From JANWWM01 sp046292465 (GTDB taxonomy: Bacteria; Bacteroidota; Chlorobiia; Chlorobiales; Thermochlorobacteraceae): DNA of 64,000 nt. Below the pieces are notes generated by a model. It was given only the letters and a program-made list of their open reading frames with translations, searched no databases and had not been told where the DNA came from. The number at the start of each line of letters is the position of its first letter. Position 1 is the first letter of the stretch. The position numbers and the translations under genes are program-made. Where the stretch lies: assembly GCA_046292465.1 (NCBI GenBank), contig JBKBRB010000008.1, positions 35,571-99,570 of the forward strand, written 5' to 3'. This document shows, one piece after another, positions 35,731 to 44,550 of this stretch.

Positions 35731-36552
35731 TTACCAATCCTTCTCGTATTTGGTTTGATTGGATTTCTTCATCAAATACTTTTTGAGCATTTGCTTTTCA
35801 TCTTGTTTGAGCGCGTCTAAGAGTTTTTCCGCGTCGGCTTTGCTGATTTGGGCTCCGCCTTGTTTGCCTTGTTGCTCTTGTTGTTGGTCTTTGGGTTTAT
35901 TTTGATTGTCTTGGTTGTTTTGGTTCTGTTGATTTTGATTTTGTTGGTTTTCTTGTTTGTCTTTGTTGTTCTGTTGGTCTTGGTTGTTCTTATCGTTTTG
36001 CTTGTCGTCTTGGTTTTGGTTCTTGTCGTTTTGGTTCTTGTCTTGGTCTTGTTTGTCGTTCTTGTTGTTGCCTTGTTTTTTGTCTTCTTCTTGTTTCAGG
36101 AGGGCTTTGGCGAGTTCGAGATTTTGTTTTGCCTGCAAGTCGTTGGGGTTGAGTTTGAGACTTTCCTTGTAGTGTTTGATAGCATTTTTGAGCATGGCTT
36201 CTTTTTGTTCGCCTTGCAAGTCTTTGGCGCGAGTGAAATAGCTGTTGCCGATGTTGTAAAGAGCATCGGCGCGAAGTGAGGGGGCAAGGGTATTGTTCTC
36301 GGCGATTTTGCGGTAGTCGGCTTCAGCGTCGTCGAATTTGTTCATGCGGTAAAGGGCGTTACCGCTGTTGAAGATGGCTTCCTTTTTGTCCTCGAATTTT
36401 TCCGATTCAGCGATAATTTTGTCGTAGCGGCGTTTGGCTTCGTCGTAGTCGCCTGCGAGGTATTTGTTGTTGCCTTCGCGCAGGTCGAAGTATTGCGCGT
36501 TGAGAAGCAAGGGTTGAAGTATGAAAAGCAAAAGAGTGAAAATGATTTTCAT
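35731..36552 (-). CDS. batC: BatC-like TPR protein with low-complexity tail
   Basis: 273 residues. Signal peptide (MKIIFTLLLFILQPLLLNAQ), TPR units over about 22-155 (FNSGNALYRMNKFDDAEADY, YNIGNSYFTRAKDL), then about 79 residues (157-235) made almost only of Lys, Asp, Asn, Gln and Glu. A short conserved-looking end, ADAEKLLDALKQDEKQML, closes the protein. The layout is that of BatC. The polar region is probably disordered and periplasmic. Confidence 0.87.
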   Translation of the reverse strand: MKIIFTLLLFILQPLLLNAQYFDLREGNNKYLAGDYDEAKRRYDKIIAESEKFEDKKEAIFNSGNALYRMNKFDDAEADYRKIAENNTLAPSLRADALYNIGNSYFTRAKDLQGEQKEAMLKNAIKHYKESLKLNPNDLQAKQNLELAKALLKQEEDKKQGNNKNDKQDQDKNQNDKNQNQDDKQNDKNNQDQQNNKDKQENQQNQNQQNQNNQDNQNKPKDQQQEQQGKQGGAQISKADAEKLLDALKQDEKQMLKKYLMKKSNQTKYEKDW

Positions 36553-36564
36553 AGCGGTAGTGAA

Positions 36565-37602
36565 TTAAGCGTTGACTTTGCGTCGGTCGCCGATGACGAG
36601 TTCCAGCACGAGGAGCGCGAGCGCAATGCCAATGAAAATTTGAAACTTGTGGTCGAAGTCGACAAATTCCTTCGAGGCGAGTTCTTCTTTTTCGAGTTTT
36701 TGGAGTTCAAGATACAGTCGGTCTAAATCGGCGCCGCTGGCATCGATTTGAAAGAATTTGCCGCCGGTTTTTTCAGCGACGAGCCGAAGCATGGTGTCGT
36801 CGAAGGTGGTGGTAATGACGGCATTATTTTTATCGCGTTTGAAATCGACACGCCGTCCGGTTTCGTCATAGACGGGAATTGGGGTGGATTGAGAAGAGCC
36901 AATGCCAACGGTATAGATGCGCACTTTATTTTCAATGGCGCGTTTGAGTGCGTCGTCAAGGCTTTTTTCGTGGTCTTCGCCGTCGCTAATGAGCACAATG
37001 ATTTGATTGCGCGATTGCACCTTTTCAGGCGAATCGACGGCGCGCTCACTGCCGCGAAAGGCTTTCAAGGCTTCGTTAATTGCCGCGCCAAAATTTGTGC
37101 CTTGCGTCTCGATAGAACTTGTGGAGACAATATCGAGAAAGAGTTTGAGCGCGGCTTTATCGAGCGTCATCGGGCATTGCAAAAACGAATCGCCGGCAAA
37201 CACGACAAGCCCGACACGGTCGTCGCCTAATCGCTCTACGAAACGCGAAATTTCATACTTCGCTTTGTTCAAACGGTTGGGCTTGACATCTTCGGCAAGC
37301 ATGCTGTTCGAGACATCGAGCGCGAAGACGATTTCAATCCCTTTTCGCTTCACTTCTCGCAGGCGCGTGCCGATTTGCGGCGCGGTAAGCGCGACAAATA
37401 AGCACGACATCGCAACAAACCATATCACCAAACGCCAAACGACTTTCGGACGCGAGAGCGTTTCAGCAAGTTTGCGCGTCAGTTCCTTTGAACCTAATTC
37501 CTGCAACGCCTTGAAGCGCGCCACCACAAAGTAAATCGCCAAACCAAGAATCGGCACAAGCAACAGCAAATACAGCGCGTATTGAGGATTTCCAAGTTTC
37601 AT
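36565..37602 (-). CDS. batB: BatB/BatA-like VWA membrane protein
   Basis: 345 residues from MKLGNPQYALYLLLL (GGGAA precedes the ATG at 37602; a longer frame upstream lacks signal-like features). Transmembrane helices at about 6-25 and 55-75, a VWA domain (about 88-290) with MIDAS motif FALDVSNSM and GTNFG, LISDGEDHE, and a C-terminal helix (FQIFIGIALALLVLELVI). Only one VWA gene is present, where most bat operons have both batA and batB, so assignment between them is uncertain. Confidence 0.88.
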   Translation of the reverse strand: MKLGNPQYALYLLLLVPILGLAIYFVVARFKALQELGSKELTRKLAETLSRPKVVWRLVIWFVAMSCLFVALTAPQIGTRLREVKRKGIEIVFALDVSNSMLAEDVKPNRLNKAKYEISRFVERLGDDRVGLVVFAGDSFLQCPMTLDKAALKLFLDIVSTSSIETQGTNFGAAINEALKAFRGSERAVDSPEKVQSRNQIIVLISDGEDHEKSLDDALKRAIENKVRIYTVGIGSSQSTPIPVYDETGRRVDFKRDKNNAVITTTFDDTMLRLVAEKTGGKFFQIDASGADLDRLYLELQKLEKEELASKEFVDFDHKFQIFIGIALALLVLELVIGDRRKVNA

Positions 37603-37720
37603 AGCGTTCCCTTTTGATTGAGAGGCGGCGGAATATAAAACATCGTTAAAAAACGCTCTGCCCATGAACACGGCAGTCGCACAGGCACACATAGCATCTC
37701 TGTTCAAACTATCTTCAAGG

Positions 37721-38950
37721 CTAATCGGCAGGCGGACGGAAGTCAGGGAAGGTTTGATAAAACTTACCGATTTCTAAATAATCTTCGCACATACCGCGCT
37801 TATCGCCTAAGGCTTGGCGTCGTGTTAAGCCCTCGTTCAAGAAGTGGTGAGCAGATTTAGCGTCGCCTAAGTGCCGATAGGTTGAGCCTAAACCGTGCAA
37901 CGCAAGCCCCTCCCCAAATTGATGCCCAACTTCTCGGAACAACTGAAGGCTACGCTCAAAGACGCGCTTGGCGTCGTCTAATTCGCCTTGGATTTGATGC
38001 GCAGAAGCAATGTTGATAAGCGATTCGCCGATGCTGACCTTATCGCCCATCTCTTCGGCAAGTTTCAAACCTTGCTCAAAAAAGAAGCGCGCTTGTGCAT
38101 AGTCTCCAAGTCTGAAATAAACTTGTCCGATGCCGTCGAGCGCAAACGATTCGCCTTGCACAAGATGATGCTCGCGGCTAAGCATAAGTTCGGAGTGATA
38201 ATACTCCAACGCCCGTGCATAGTCGCCGAGATGGGCGAAGATATTGCCGATGTTGTGCATTAAGCCTAATTCGCTGACCAAATCTTTGCACTTTTTGAAG
38301 AGCGCGAGGCTCTGTTGATAAACATCGAGTGCGTCGTTGTATTTGCCTGTTTCGTTGTAAATGTTGCCAAGATTATTGAGAACTTGTGCCACACCGTATT
38401 CTTCGCCCGCGAGTTCCCAAATTTTCAGGCACTTTTGATAGGCGGCAATGGCGTCGTCGTAGTTGCCTTGTGAGCGATAAACCGTGCCAATGTTGTTGAA
38501 GGCTTGCGCTGTGCCGTCGATATTACCGTTGCGATGATAAAGCGAAAGGGCTTCGCTGTAAGCGTTTAGAGAAGTTTCATAACTGCCGAAACTCCACATT
38601 GCACGACCGAGATTCATTTGTGCTTCGGCAAGTTGAATTTCATCGTTGGCTTCAGCGGCAAAGGCGAGCGCGTCTTCCGCACGTTGAAGTGAGTGGTGAT
38701 AATCGCAAAGGCGATACAAACAAAGCGACATCAAGTTCAAGGCTTGCGCGAGCAGGGAGAGGGCTTCGGGCGTTTGACGGTTACGACGAATTTGCAAGTG
38801 ATAGGCTTCTTCGGCAAGAGAGAAGGCGCGTCGGTCGTCGCGGTTGGCAAGTTTGCGTGAAAGGGCAAGCAGAAGCGGAATCCGCTCAGCATCTCTTTTT
38901 GTAGTCAGCAGTTTTGTTTCGAGTTCAGTGATGGATTCAGGAATGGACAT
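37721..38950 (-). CDS. TPR protein
   Basis: 409 residues, about nine 40-residue TPR units (AFNNIGTVYRSQGNYDDAIA, VLNNLGNIYNETGKYNDALD, LHGLGSTYRHLGDAKSAHHF), no signal peptide and no output domain. The repeats are of the same kind as in the TPR histidine kinase at 52578-54506. It sits between mpl (3 bases upstream) and the bat unit (118 bases downstream), so it may be cotranscribed with mpl. Function unknown. Confidence 0.9.
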   Translation of the reverse strand: MSIPESITELETKLLTTKRDAERIPLLLALSRKLANRDDRRAFSLAEEAYHLQIRRNRQTPEALSLLAQALNLMSLCLYRLCDYHHSLQRAEDALAFAAEANDEIQLAEAQMNLGRAMWSFGSYETSLNAYSEALSLYHRNGNIDGTAQAFNNIGTVYRSQGNYDDAIAAYQKCLKIWELAGEEYGVAQVLNNLGNIYNETGKYNDALDVYQQSLALFKKCKDLVSELGLMHNIGNIFAHLGDYARALEYYHSELMLSREHHLVQGESFALDGIGQVYFRLGDYAQARFFFEQGLKLAEEMGDKVSIGESLINIASAHQIQGELDDAKRVFERSLQLFREVGHQFGEGLALHGLGSTYRHLGDAKSAHHFLNEGLTRRQALGDKRGMCEDYLEIGKFYQTFPDFRPPAD

Positions 38951-38953
38951 CGT

Positions 38954-40381
38954 TCAACGAGTTTTCAGAGTTTCGACTATGTGCGCTTTCAAATTTCCGA
39001 AAGCACCGTTGCTCATCGCAAGAATCACATCGCCACGATGTAAATGACAAGATAAAAAATTTACAATATCCAACGGATAATTTTTTGGCGTAGGCACAGG
39101 CGACGCATATCCGATTTTCCCTCGCGATTCAAGTTCAGAAACAATTTTCTTTGTATCCAAACGCGCATCGGGCGTATAGCGTTCAGGGCGGTCAATCGCG
39201 CCAAGCGCAACGACCTCAGCAAGTTCAAAGCACTCGACTAATTCTTTCTGAAAAATGTTGCGCGTCGTAGTGTTGGAGCGCGGCTCAAAGCACGCCACAA
39301 TTCGGCGATTCGGATACTTCTGCCGCACGGCTTTAAGCGTTTCGCGAATTGCCGTCGGGTGATGAGCAAAATCATCAATCAGCGTGATGCCATTGACTTC
39401 TGTAACAACTTCCAAGCGTCGCTTTGCATTTTTGAACGAACTCAATCCGCGTTGAAGCAAGTCAGATTCAAACCCTAAATGAAGGCAAGCCGATAGCGCG
39501 GCAAGCGCATTGCGAACATTATGTTCGCCTAAAAGCGGAGCGCAAAAACGCGCAACGAACTCGCCATTTTTGAAGAGAGAAAAGACCGTTTCACTCACAG
39601 CGTATTCAATCTCGCGGGCTTGCCATGTGGCAGTTTCACCCAAGCCAAAGGTTTGAACAGGGGCGACGCATTGTTCCGAAAGGCGCAAGGCGCGTGCATC
39701 GTCAGCGTTCAGCAGCACAAGCCCATTTTGCGGCACAAGGTTAAGAAAGCGTTTGAAGGAAAGTTCAATGTCAGCAATAGAATTGAAAATATCGGCGTGG
39801 TCAAATTCAAGATTATTGACAATAGCAATGTCGGGGCGATAGTGAAGAAACTTACTGCGCTTATCAAAAAAGGCGGTATCATATTCATCGCCTTCGGTAA
39901 CGAAATATCCATTGGTTTCGCGCTCAGACGCACGACAGCCTTCGCCAAAGTTTTCAGCAATGCCGCCGATTAAAAATCCGGGCGAAGCGTGGCACGATTC
40001 CAATAGCCACGCCACAAGCGAAGTCGTAGTCGTTTTGCCGTGTGTGCCTGAAACAACAATCGACGTGTGCCGCTGAATCAAGTATTCTCGCACGATTTCA
40101 GGCATTGAGACCAATTTCAACCGTCGATTCAGCGCAACTTCCAACTCTGCATTGCCGCGCGAAATTGCATTGCCCACAACAATCCGTTCAGGCATTAGCG
40201 TCTCTAAATGCTCGGCGTTATAGCCGTTGAAATACGCAATGCCATTCTGTGCCAAAAAATCGCTCATTGGCGGATAGACATTCGCATCGACGCCTGAAAT
40301 GCGGTATCCAAGTTTTGAAAGCGCGACGGCAACGCTTGCCATTGCTGTGCCGCCAATTCCGAGAAAGTAAAAATCAAGCAT
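38954..40381 (-). CDS. mpl: UDP-MurNAc:tripeptide ligase (Mpl), murein recycling
   Basis: 475 residues of the Mur ligase family. N-terminal LGIGGTAMASVAVALSKLGY, ATP-binding P-loop SGTHGKTTTT (residues 111-120), the Mpl-type segment EGDEYDTAFFDKRSKFLHYR, and DDFAHHPTAI. Mpl reattaches the L-Ala-gamma-D-Glu-meso-DAP tripeptide, recovered from old peptidoglycan, to UDP-MurNAc. Compared with MurC, the EYDTAFFDKRSK region and length favour Mpl. Confidence 0.93.
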   Translation of the reverse strand: MLDFYFLGIGGTAMASVAVALSKLGYRISGVDANVYPPMSDFLAQNGIAYFNGYNAEHLETLMPERIVVGNAISRGNAELEVALNRRLKLVSMPEIVREYLIQRHTSIVVSGTHGKTTTTSLVAWLLESCHASPGFLIGGIAENFGEGCRASERETNGYFVTEGDEYDTAFFDKRSKFLHYRPDIAIVNNLEFDHADIFNSIADIELSFKRFLNLVPQNGLVLLNADDARALRLSEQCVAPVQTFGLGETATWQAREIEYAVSETVFSLFKNGEFVARFCAPLLGEHNVRNALAALSACLHLGFESDLLQRGLSSFKNAKRRLEVVTEVNGITLIDDFAHHPTAIRETLKAVRQKYPNRRIVACFEPRSNTTTRNIFQKELVECFELAEVVALGAIDRPERYTPDARLDTKKIVSELESRGKIGYASPVPTPKNYPLDIVNFLSCHLHRGDVILAMSNGAFGNLKAHIVETLKTR

Positions 40382-40435
40382 TCAAATTGAGAGATGAAAT
40401 TGTGTGAAGCCAAAAAATAGCATCTAAACTGAGAA

Positions 40436-41332
40436 TCATCGGAATCGCATCTGCAATTGTTCAATCCGATAAACCGTTGCCTTCTTTGACGGCGCGAATG
40501 TGAAGGCGAAATTTTCAGGGTTGACTTCGCGCTCGCTGTAGCGAATGAAAACTTGGCGTGATGTATAAGTGCTGTCGGAAGTGTAATCGTAGGCGACAAG
40601 CTCGACTTCTTTCGGAAGCGGACGCGGCAAACGTGGCAAAGGTTCAAAGCTGCTGAAGAAAATCGCGCCGAGTGTTTTGCCATCACGCTTTATCAAACGG
40701 AGCGATTCAACCGATGCTGTTGCGGAATCGACCTCAATCACTTCGTCAAGTTCGCCATTCTTCAAAAAGAACGCGACCTTTCCATCGCCGACGCTTGCCT
40801 TGTAGAGAAAAGACGTCGCCGTATCAATGCGGGGCAATCCCAAAAAGGCATCTATCAAATCGGAAAAATTTGCCGAAAGTCCTGTAATGCGTTGAAGGTT
40901 GGCAGGTGAGTTTTCGCCGAGATACAAGCGTTTCTCGAGCGGGCTATAAAGGAAAACGCTATCGGTGCGCAAGAGCGCGTCAAAGGCGGTAATGCCGAAG
41001 AAAATTGAGCCGGTCAGTTGCATGGCTTCGCCGCGCTTAATGCGCATGGTGCAGTTCAGGCGTTGGTTCATTTCGGGCGTACGAATCTGCATTGAGCCAT
41101 AGCCGTGCATTGTCTTGAACGTGGCAATGCCTGCCATTGAGCGTTCAAACAACTGCAAAAGCGATGAATCCAGTTGTGTTTCGGCTTTGGTCGATAAATC
41201 AGACTTTGGAATCTCCTTTGCCGTCCGACATCCGAAAAAGAAAGTCAGGACGAGAAAGAGCGCAACAAGAAAACGATGTTTTGAGAAACTCCTTGAAGCA
41301 AACATTGAAAATTGATGATTGAGTTGAAGCAT
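40436..41332 (-). CDS. DUF4292-like lipoprotein
   Basis: 298 residues with a hydrophobic signal (FLVALFLVLTFFFGC) whose lipobox Cys is about residue 35; an internal ATG at 41305 would shorten the n-region and may be the true start. The mature part (MHGYGSMQIRTPEMNQRLNC, VFLYSPLEKRLYLGE, INFSDLIDAFLG-like) resembles DUF4292, a family related in fold to the lipoprotein carriers LolA/LolB. It may help outer-membrane lipoprotein or lipid handling, but this is inference from the fold family. It precedes mpl by 54 bases. Confidence 0.78.
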   Translation of the reverse strand: MLQLNHQFSMFASRSFSKHRFLVALFLVLTFFFGCRTAKEIPKSDLSTKAETQLDSSLLQLFERSMAGIATFKTMHGYGSMQIRTPEMNQRLNCTMRIKRGEAMQLTGSIFFGITAFDALLRTDSVFLYSPLEKRLYLGENSPANLQRITGLSANFSDLIDAFLGLPRIDTATSFLYKASVGDGKVAFFLKNGELDEVIEVDSATASVESLRLIKRDGKTLGAIFFSSFEPLPRLPRPLPKEVELVAYDYTSDSTYTSRQVFIRYSEREVNPENFAFTFAPSKKATVYRIEQLQMRFR

Positions 41333-41650
41333 GTCTCAATTTGAGATTATGCAAAGACGCAGAGCGCGTAAAAAAGGTGCAAGAACGCTAAAAATGATGG
41401 AGAATGCTAAAAATTGCACGTCATTTTAATAGGCTAAAAAAATTAGGAAAAAATCTGATTTTACTTGTGAGAATTAAAGCAAAAGTGTTAAAATTGTTCT
41501 TGAAAGTAAGGCAAAACAAGGTTACGAAAGTGTAAAACTTTGGGCGAAAACCTCAGTTTATTTTGCAAAAATTCTATATTCAAAACGAAATGATGGCATT
41601 GCGCCTTCATGGAGTTTCTTTCACAACACTCAAAAACAGGAGAAAAAGAA
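41333..41650 (+). other. AT-rich divergent intergenic region before ilvE
   Basis: About 318 bases, strongly A/T-rich, between the DUF4292 lipoprotein and ilvE. It contains GCTAAAAA three times on the plus strand (starting at 41387, 41406 and 41433). Their spacing is irregular (19 and 27 bases). An AGGAG precedes the ilvE ATG at a good distance. No RNA gene or coding sequence seen. Confidence 0.4.
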
Positions 41651-42607
41651 ATGCAACCAAAAATCTGGATGAACGGGCGTTTGATAAAATGGGAAGATGC
41701 AAAAATTCACGTTTTATCGCACGTAGTTCATTACGGCTCATCGGTTTTTGAAGGCGTCAGATGCTATCATACTGAAAAAGGGTCGGCGGTGTTGTTTCTC
41801 AAAGAACATGTGCGACGCTTGTATGATTCGGCGAAAATTTATCGAATGGAAATTCCATTTACGCAGTTGGAATTGCGCGAAGCCGTGTTAGAGACCGTAA
41901 TGGCAAGTGGTTTGAGTGCGTGTTACATTCGTCCGATTGTCTTTCGTGGGGAAGGCGCGCTGGGAGTTAATCCGTTGAAATCCAAAGTAGAGGTGGCGAT
42001 TGCCGTTTGGGAGTGGGGAAATTATCTCGGTGAAGAAGCCCTTGAAAAAGGCGTCGATATGCGCATTGCCTCGTGGCGACGAATCGCGCCGAACACGATT
42101 CCGTCAAGTGCCAAGGCGGGCGGAAATTATTTGAACTCATCGCTCATCAAAATGGAAGCCCTGCTCGATGGCTATTCGGAAGGCATTGCGCTCGATATGA
42201 ACGGCTATGTTGCCGAAGGAAGCGGGGAGAACATTTTCTTAGTGCGCGACGAAGTGATTTACACGCCAATGACGGCGCAATCGCTTTTGCCCGGCATTAC
42301 GCGCGGCGCGGTTATCAAACTGGCAAAGTCGCTCGGCTACGACGTGCGCGAAACGCTTATCAGCCGCGAAAGCCTCTACGTTGCCGATGAAGTGTTTGCG
42401 ACAGGCACCGCGGCGGAAATTACGCCCGTGCGCTCCATCGATAAATACAAAATCGGAACTGGCGAGCGCGGCGAAGTAACCAAAGCCCTTCAAGAGGCTT
42501 ACTTCGATATCATTCGTAACGGAAACGATAAATACGGTTGGCTGACCTTCTTGCCTGAGCAGAAACAAAAAGCCAACGGTGTGCATAAAGAAGTTGCAAA
42601 AGCGTAA
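41651..42607 (+). CDS. ilvE: branched-chain amino acid aminotransferase
   Basis: 318 residues from MQPKIWMNGRLIKWEDAK (AGGAG 8 bases before the ATG; an upstream in-frame ATG is rejected as it lacks a binding site). PLP lysine K155 in SSAKAGGNYLNS, with VLSHVVHYGSSVFEGVR and GSGENIFLV. Transfers amino groups between leucine, isoleucine, valine and 2-oxoglutarate. The spacing and motifs match group I BCATs. Followed by a strong terminator. Confidence 0.95.
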   Translation: MQPKIWMNGRLIKWEDAKIHVLSHVVHYGSSVFEGVRCYHTEKGSAVLFLKEHVRRLYDSAKIYRMEIPFTQLELREAVLETVMASGLSACYIRPIVFRGEGALGVNPLKSKVEVAIAVWEWGNYLGEEALEKGVDMRIASWRRIAPNTIPSSAKAGGNYLNSSLIKMEALLDGYSEGIALDMNGYVAEGSGENIFLVRDEVIYTPMTAQSLLPGITRGAVIKLAKSLGYDVRETLISRESLYVADEVFATGTAAEITPVRSIDKYKIGTGERGEVTKALQEAYFDIIRNGNDKYGWLTFLPEQKQKANGVHKEVAKA

Positions 42608-42631
42608 AAGAGAAACAGACAGAGAGCATAC

Positions 42632-42661
42632 AAGTCCGCTCAACAAGGGCGGACTTTTTTG
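42632..42661 (+). terminator. terminator after ilvE
   Basis: AAGTCCGCTC pairs with GGGCGGACTT (one G-T) around AACAA, followed by a T run. It lies 25 bases after the stop and separates ilvE from panD. Confidence 0.9.
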
Positions 42662-42732
42662 TGAATTTTCGTTAAAGTCTTTTAACTTTACGCCTGCCTT
42701 TTGAAGTTTTCAATGAGAAGAAACACAAGACG

Positions 42733-43119
42733 ATGCACTTACACATTTTGAAATCAAAAATTCATCGCGCAACGGTTACTCACGCCGATTTATACTACGA
42801 AGGTAGCATCACGCTCGATGCCGATTTGATTGAAACGGCGGACATGATGCCCAACGAAAAAGTGCAAATCGTCAATAACAACAACGGCGCACGGTTTGAA
42901 ACTTACATCATTGAGGGAGAACGCGGGTCAGGCGTCGTGCAACTGAACGGCGCGTGTGCGCGTCTTGCCGCCGTCGGCGATGAAATCATCATCATGACCT
43001 ACGCCGAAATGACGCGCGAAGAAGCCAAACAATACAAGCCACTCGTTGTGCTCGTCGATAAACAAAACCGTCCAACGAAACTCTACCGTGTGGGAGAAGA
43101 ACCGTTTGTGCTCACCTGA
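42733..43119 (+). CDS. panD: aspartate 1-decarboxylase
   Basis: 128 residues. The self-cleavage site is G24-S25 in YYEGSITLD, which yields the pyruvoyl group; K9, H11 and Y58-equivalent residues are in place. Makes beta-alanine for pantothenate and CoA synthesis. Other pan genes are not in the window. Confidence 0.97.
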   Translation: MHLHILKSKIHRATVTHADLYYEGSITLDADLIETADMMPNEKVQIVNNNNGARFETYIIEGERGSGVVQLNGACARLAAVGDEIIIMTYAEMTREEAKQYKPLVVLVDKQNRPTKLYRVGEEPFVLT

Positions 43120-43157
43120 AATCATCTTCACCGTTACCAATCTCAACGATTTCTGAC

Positions 43158-43892
43158 ATGTCGTTAGCCATTGTGATTATGGCGGCGGGCAAGGGCACGC
43201 GAATGAAGTCCGATTTAGCCAAAGTCCTTCACGCGCTCAACTGCTGTCCGATGATTCATTACGTTCTCGATACTGCCTTCGCACTCAATCCTGAAAAAAT
43301 CGTGCTGATTGTGGGGCATCAAGCCGACGCCGTAAGGGAAGCGACGAAGTCTTATCGCATTGATTACGCGCTTCAATCGCCGCAACTTGGCACAGGGCAC
43401 GCGGTTATGCAAGCCGAATCGGCGTTGCGCAATTTTGAGGGCGAGGTGCTTGTGCTTTCGGGCGATGTGCCGCTGACCAAAGCCGAAACGCTTATGGAAT
43501 TGCTCAAAGTGCATCGCGAAAAAAAAGCCGTCGCAACCGTCCTAACCGCCACGCTCGAAGACCCAACCGGCTACGGCAGAGTCATTCGCGGTGAGCAAGG
43601 CGACGTGCTCAAAATCGTTGAGCATAAGGACGCCTCACCTGCCGAACTTGCCATTAAAGAAATTAACTCGGGCATTTACGCCTTCAACAAACAAAAACTC
43701 TTCGACGCCTTGAAGCAAATTTCAAACGATAATGCACAAGGCGAATACTACCTGCCCGATGTCTTCAAAATTTTCTTCTCAAAAGGTGAGCGCATTGCCG
43801 CCGTTACGGCAACCAACTTCGACGAGATTCGTGGCATCAATACGCCCGAACAACTCAAAGAAGCCGAAGCCGTTTTACTTTCTCGCACATAA
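43158..43892 (+). CDS. GlmU-type nucleotidyltransferase without acyltransferase domain
   Basis: 244 residues with the uridylyltransferase signature VIMAAGKGTRMKSDLAKVLH, LGTGHAVMQAE and VLSGDVPLT. It corresponds to the N-terminal half of GlmU (UDP-GlcNAc synthesis) but lacks the left-handed beta-helix acetyltransferase half, so a separate enzyme must acetylate glucosamine-1-phosphate. The C-terminal EIRGINTPEQLKEAEAVL matches the end of that domain, so this is a complete stand-alone protein and not a truncation. Probable operon with the next two genes. Confidence 0.87.
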   Translation: MSLAIVIMAAGKGTRMKSDLAKVLHALNCCPMIHYVLDTAFALNPEKIVLIVGHQADAVREATKSYRIDYALQSPQLGTGHAVMQAESALRNFEGEVLVLSGDVPLTKAETLMELLKVHREKKAVATVLTATLEDPTGYGRVIRGEQGDVLKIVEHKDASPAELAIKEINSGIYAFNKQKLFDALKQISNDNAQGEYYLPDVFKIFFSKGERIAAVTATNFDEIRGINTPEQLKEAEAVLLSRT

Positions 43893-43897
43893 TCACG

Positions 43898-44503
43898 ATG
43901 GAAATTCTCGGAGAACGTCTGTTCCTGCGCCCGCTGAACTTTTCCGATTCGGAACGCCTTGTTTCGCTCATCAATGCGTCAGCAAACGACCTGCGCGAAT
44001 TTATGCCTTGGATGCAAGAGAAAGTAACACGCAAAGACGAAGATGAATTTTTGCTTCGTGCCGCCCAAGAAATGAACCTCAATCAAGCCTTTCATTTTGG
44101 CGTTGTGCTCAAATTGGACAAAGAACTCATCGGCGTGATTAGCACACACCCGATTGATTGGCTAAACGAATCGACAAGCATTGGCTATTGGATTGCGACG
44201 GAATTTGCAGGCAAAGGCTATGCAACCGAAGCCACCGTGCTGATTTTGGAAGGCTTATTTATGGAAGTGAAATTGCATCGTGTTGCGGTATCGGCGGCAG
44301 TTGACAATGTGGCAAGCAATCGCGTGATTGAAAAAATCGGATTCCGCTTTGAAGGCGTGCAGAAACTGGCAGGCAAAGTTGCTCCTTCACGATGGAAAGA
44401 TTTGAACACATTCGCGCTCTTGAATGACGAATACAAGGCGATGCGCAAGTCGCTCTTCGCGAAATTTTTGAACGGAAATTATCCGAGAGTGAAATTAGCT
44501 TGA
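43898..44503 (+). CDS. GNAT acetyltransferase (RimJ/RimL type)
   Basis: 201 residues. GERLFLRPLNFSDSERL at the start, YWIATEFAGKGYATEA is the acetyl-CoA-binding motif A, and VDNVASNRVIEKIGFRFEG is the usual motif B. These acetylate protein N-termini or small molecules; the substrate here is unknown. It starts 6 bases after the preceding gene. Confidence 0.9.
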   Translation: MEILGERLFLRPLNFSDSERLVSLINASANDLREFMPWMQEKVTRKDEDEFLLRAAQEMNLNQAFHFGVVLKLDKELIGVISTHPIDWLNESTSIGYWIATEFAGKGYATEATVLILEGLFMEVKLHRVAVSAAVDNVASNRVIEKIGFRFEGVQKLAGKVAPSRWKDLNTFALLNDEYKAMRKSLFAKFLNGNYPRVKLA

Positions 44504-44550
44504 AGAGAATTGGCTTAAAGCCGAAAGCGTGTTAAGTTTCGCATAAGCAA

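Noticed and set aside
35848..36279. 143-residue plus-strand reading frame rich in Val and Leu
   Set aside because: It is the complement of the Gln/Asn/Lys/Asp-rich tract of batC; low-complexity codons give an artificial hydrophobic frame.
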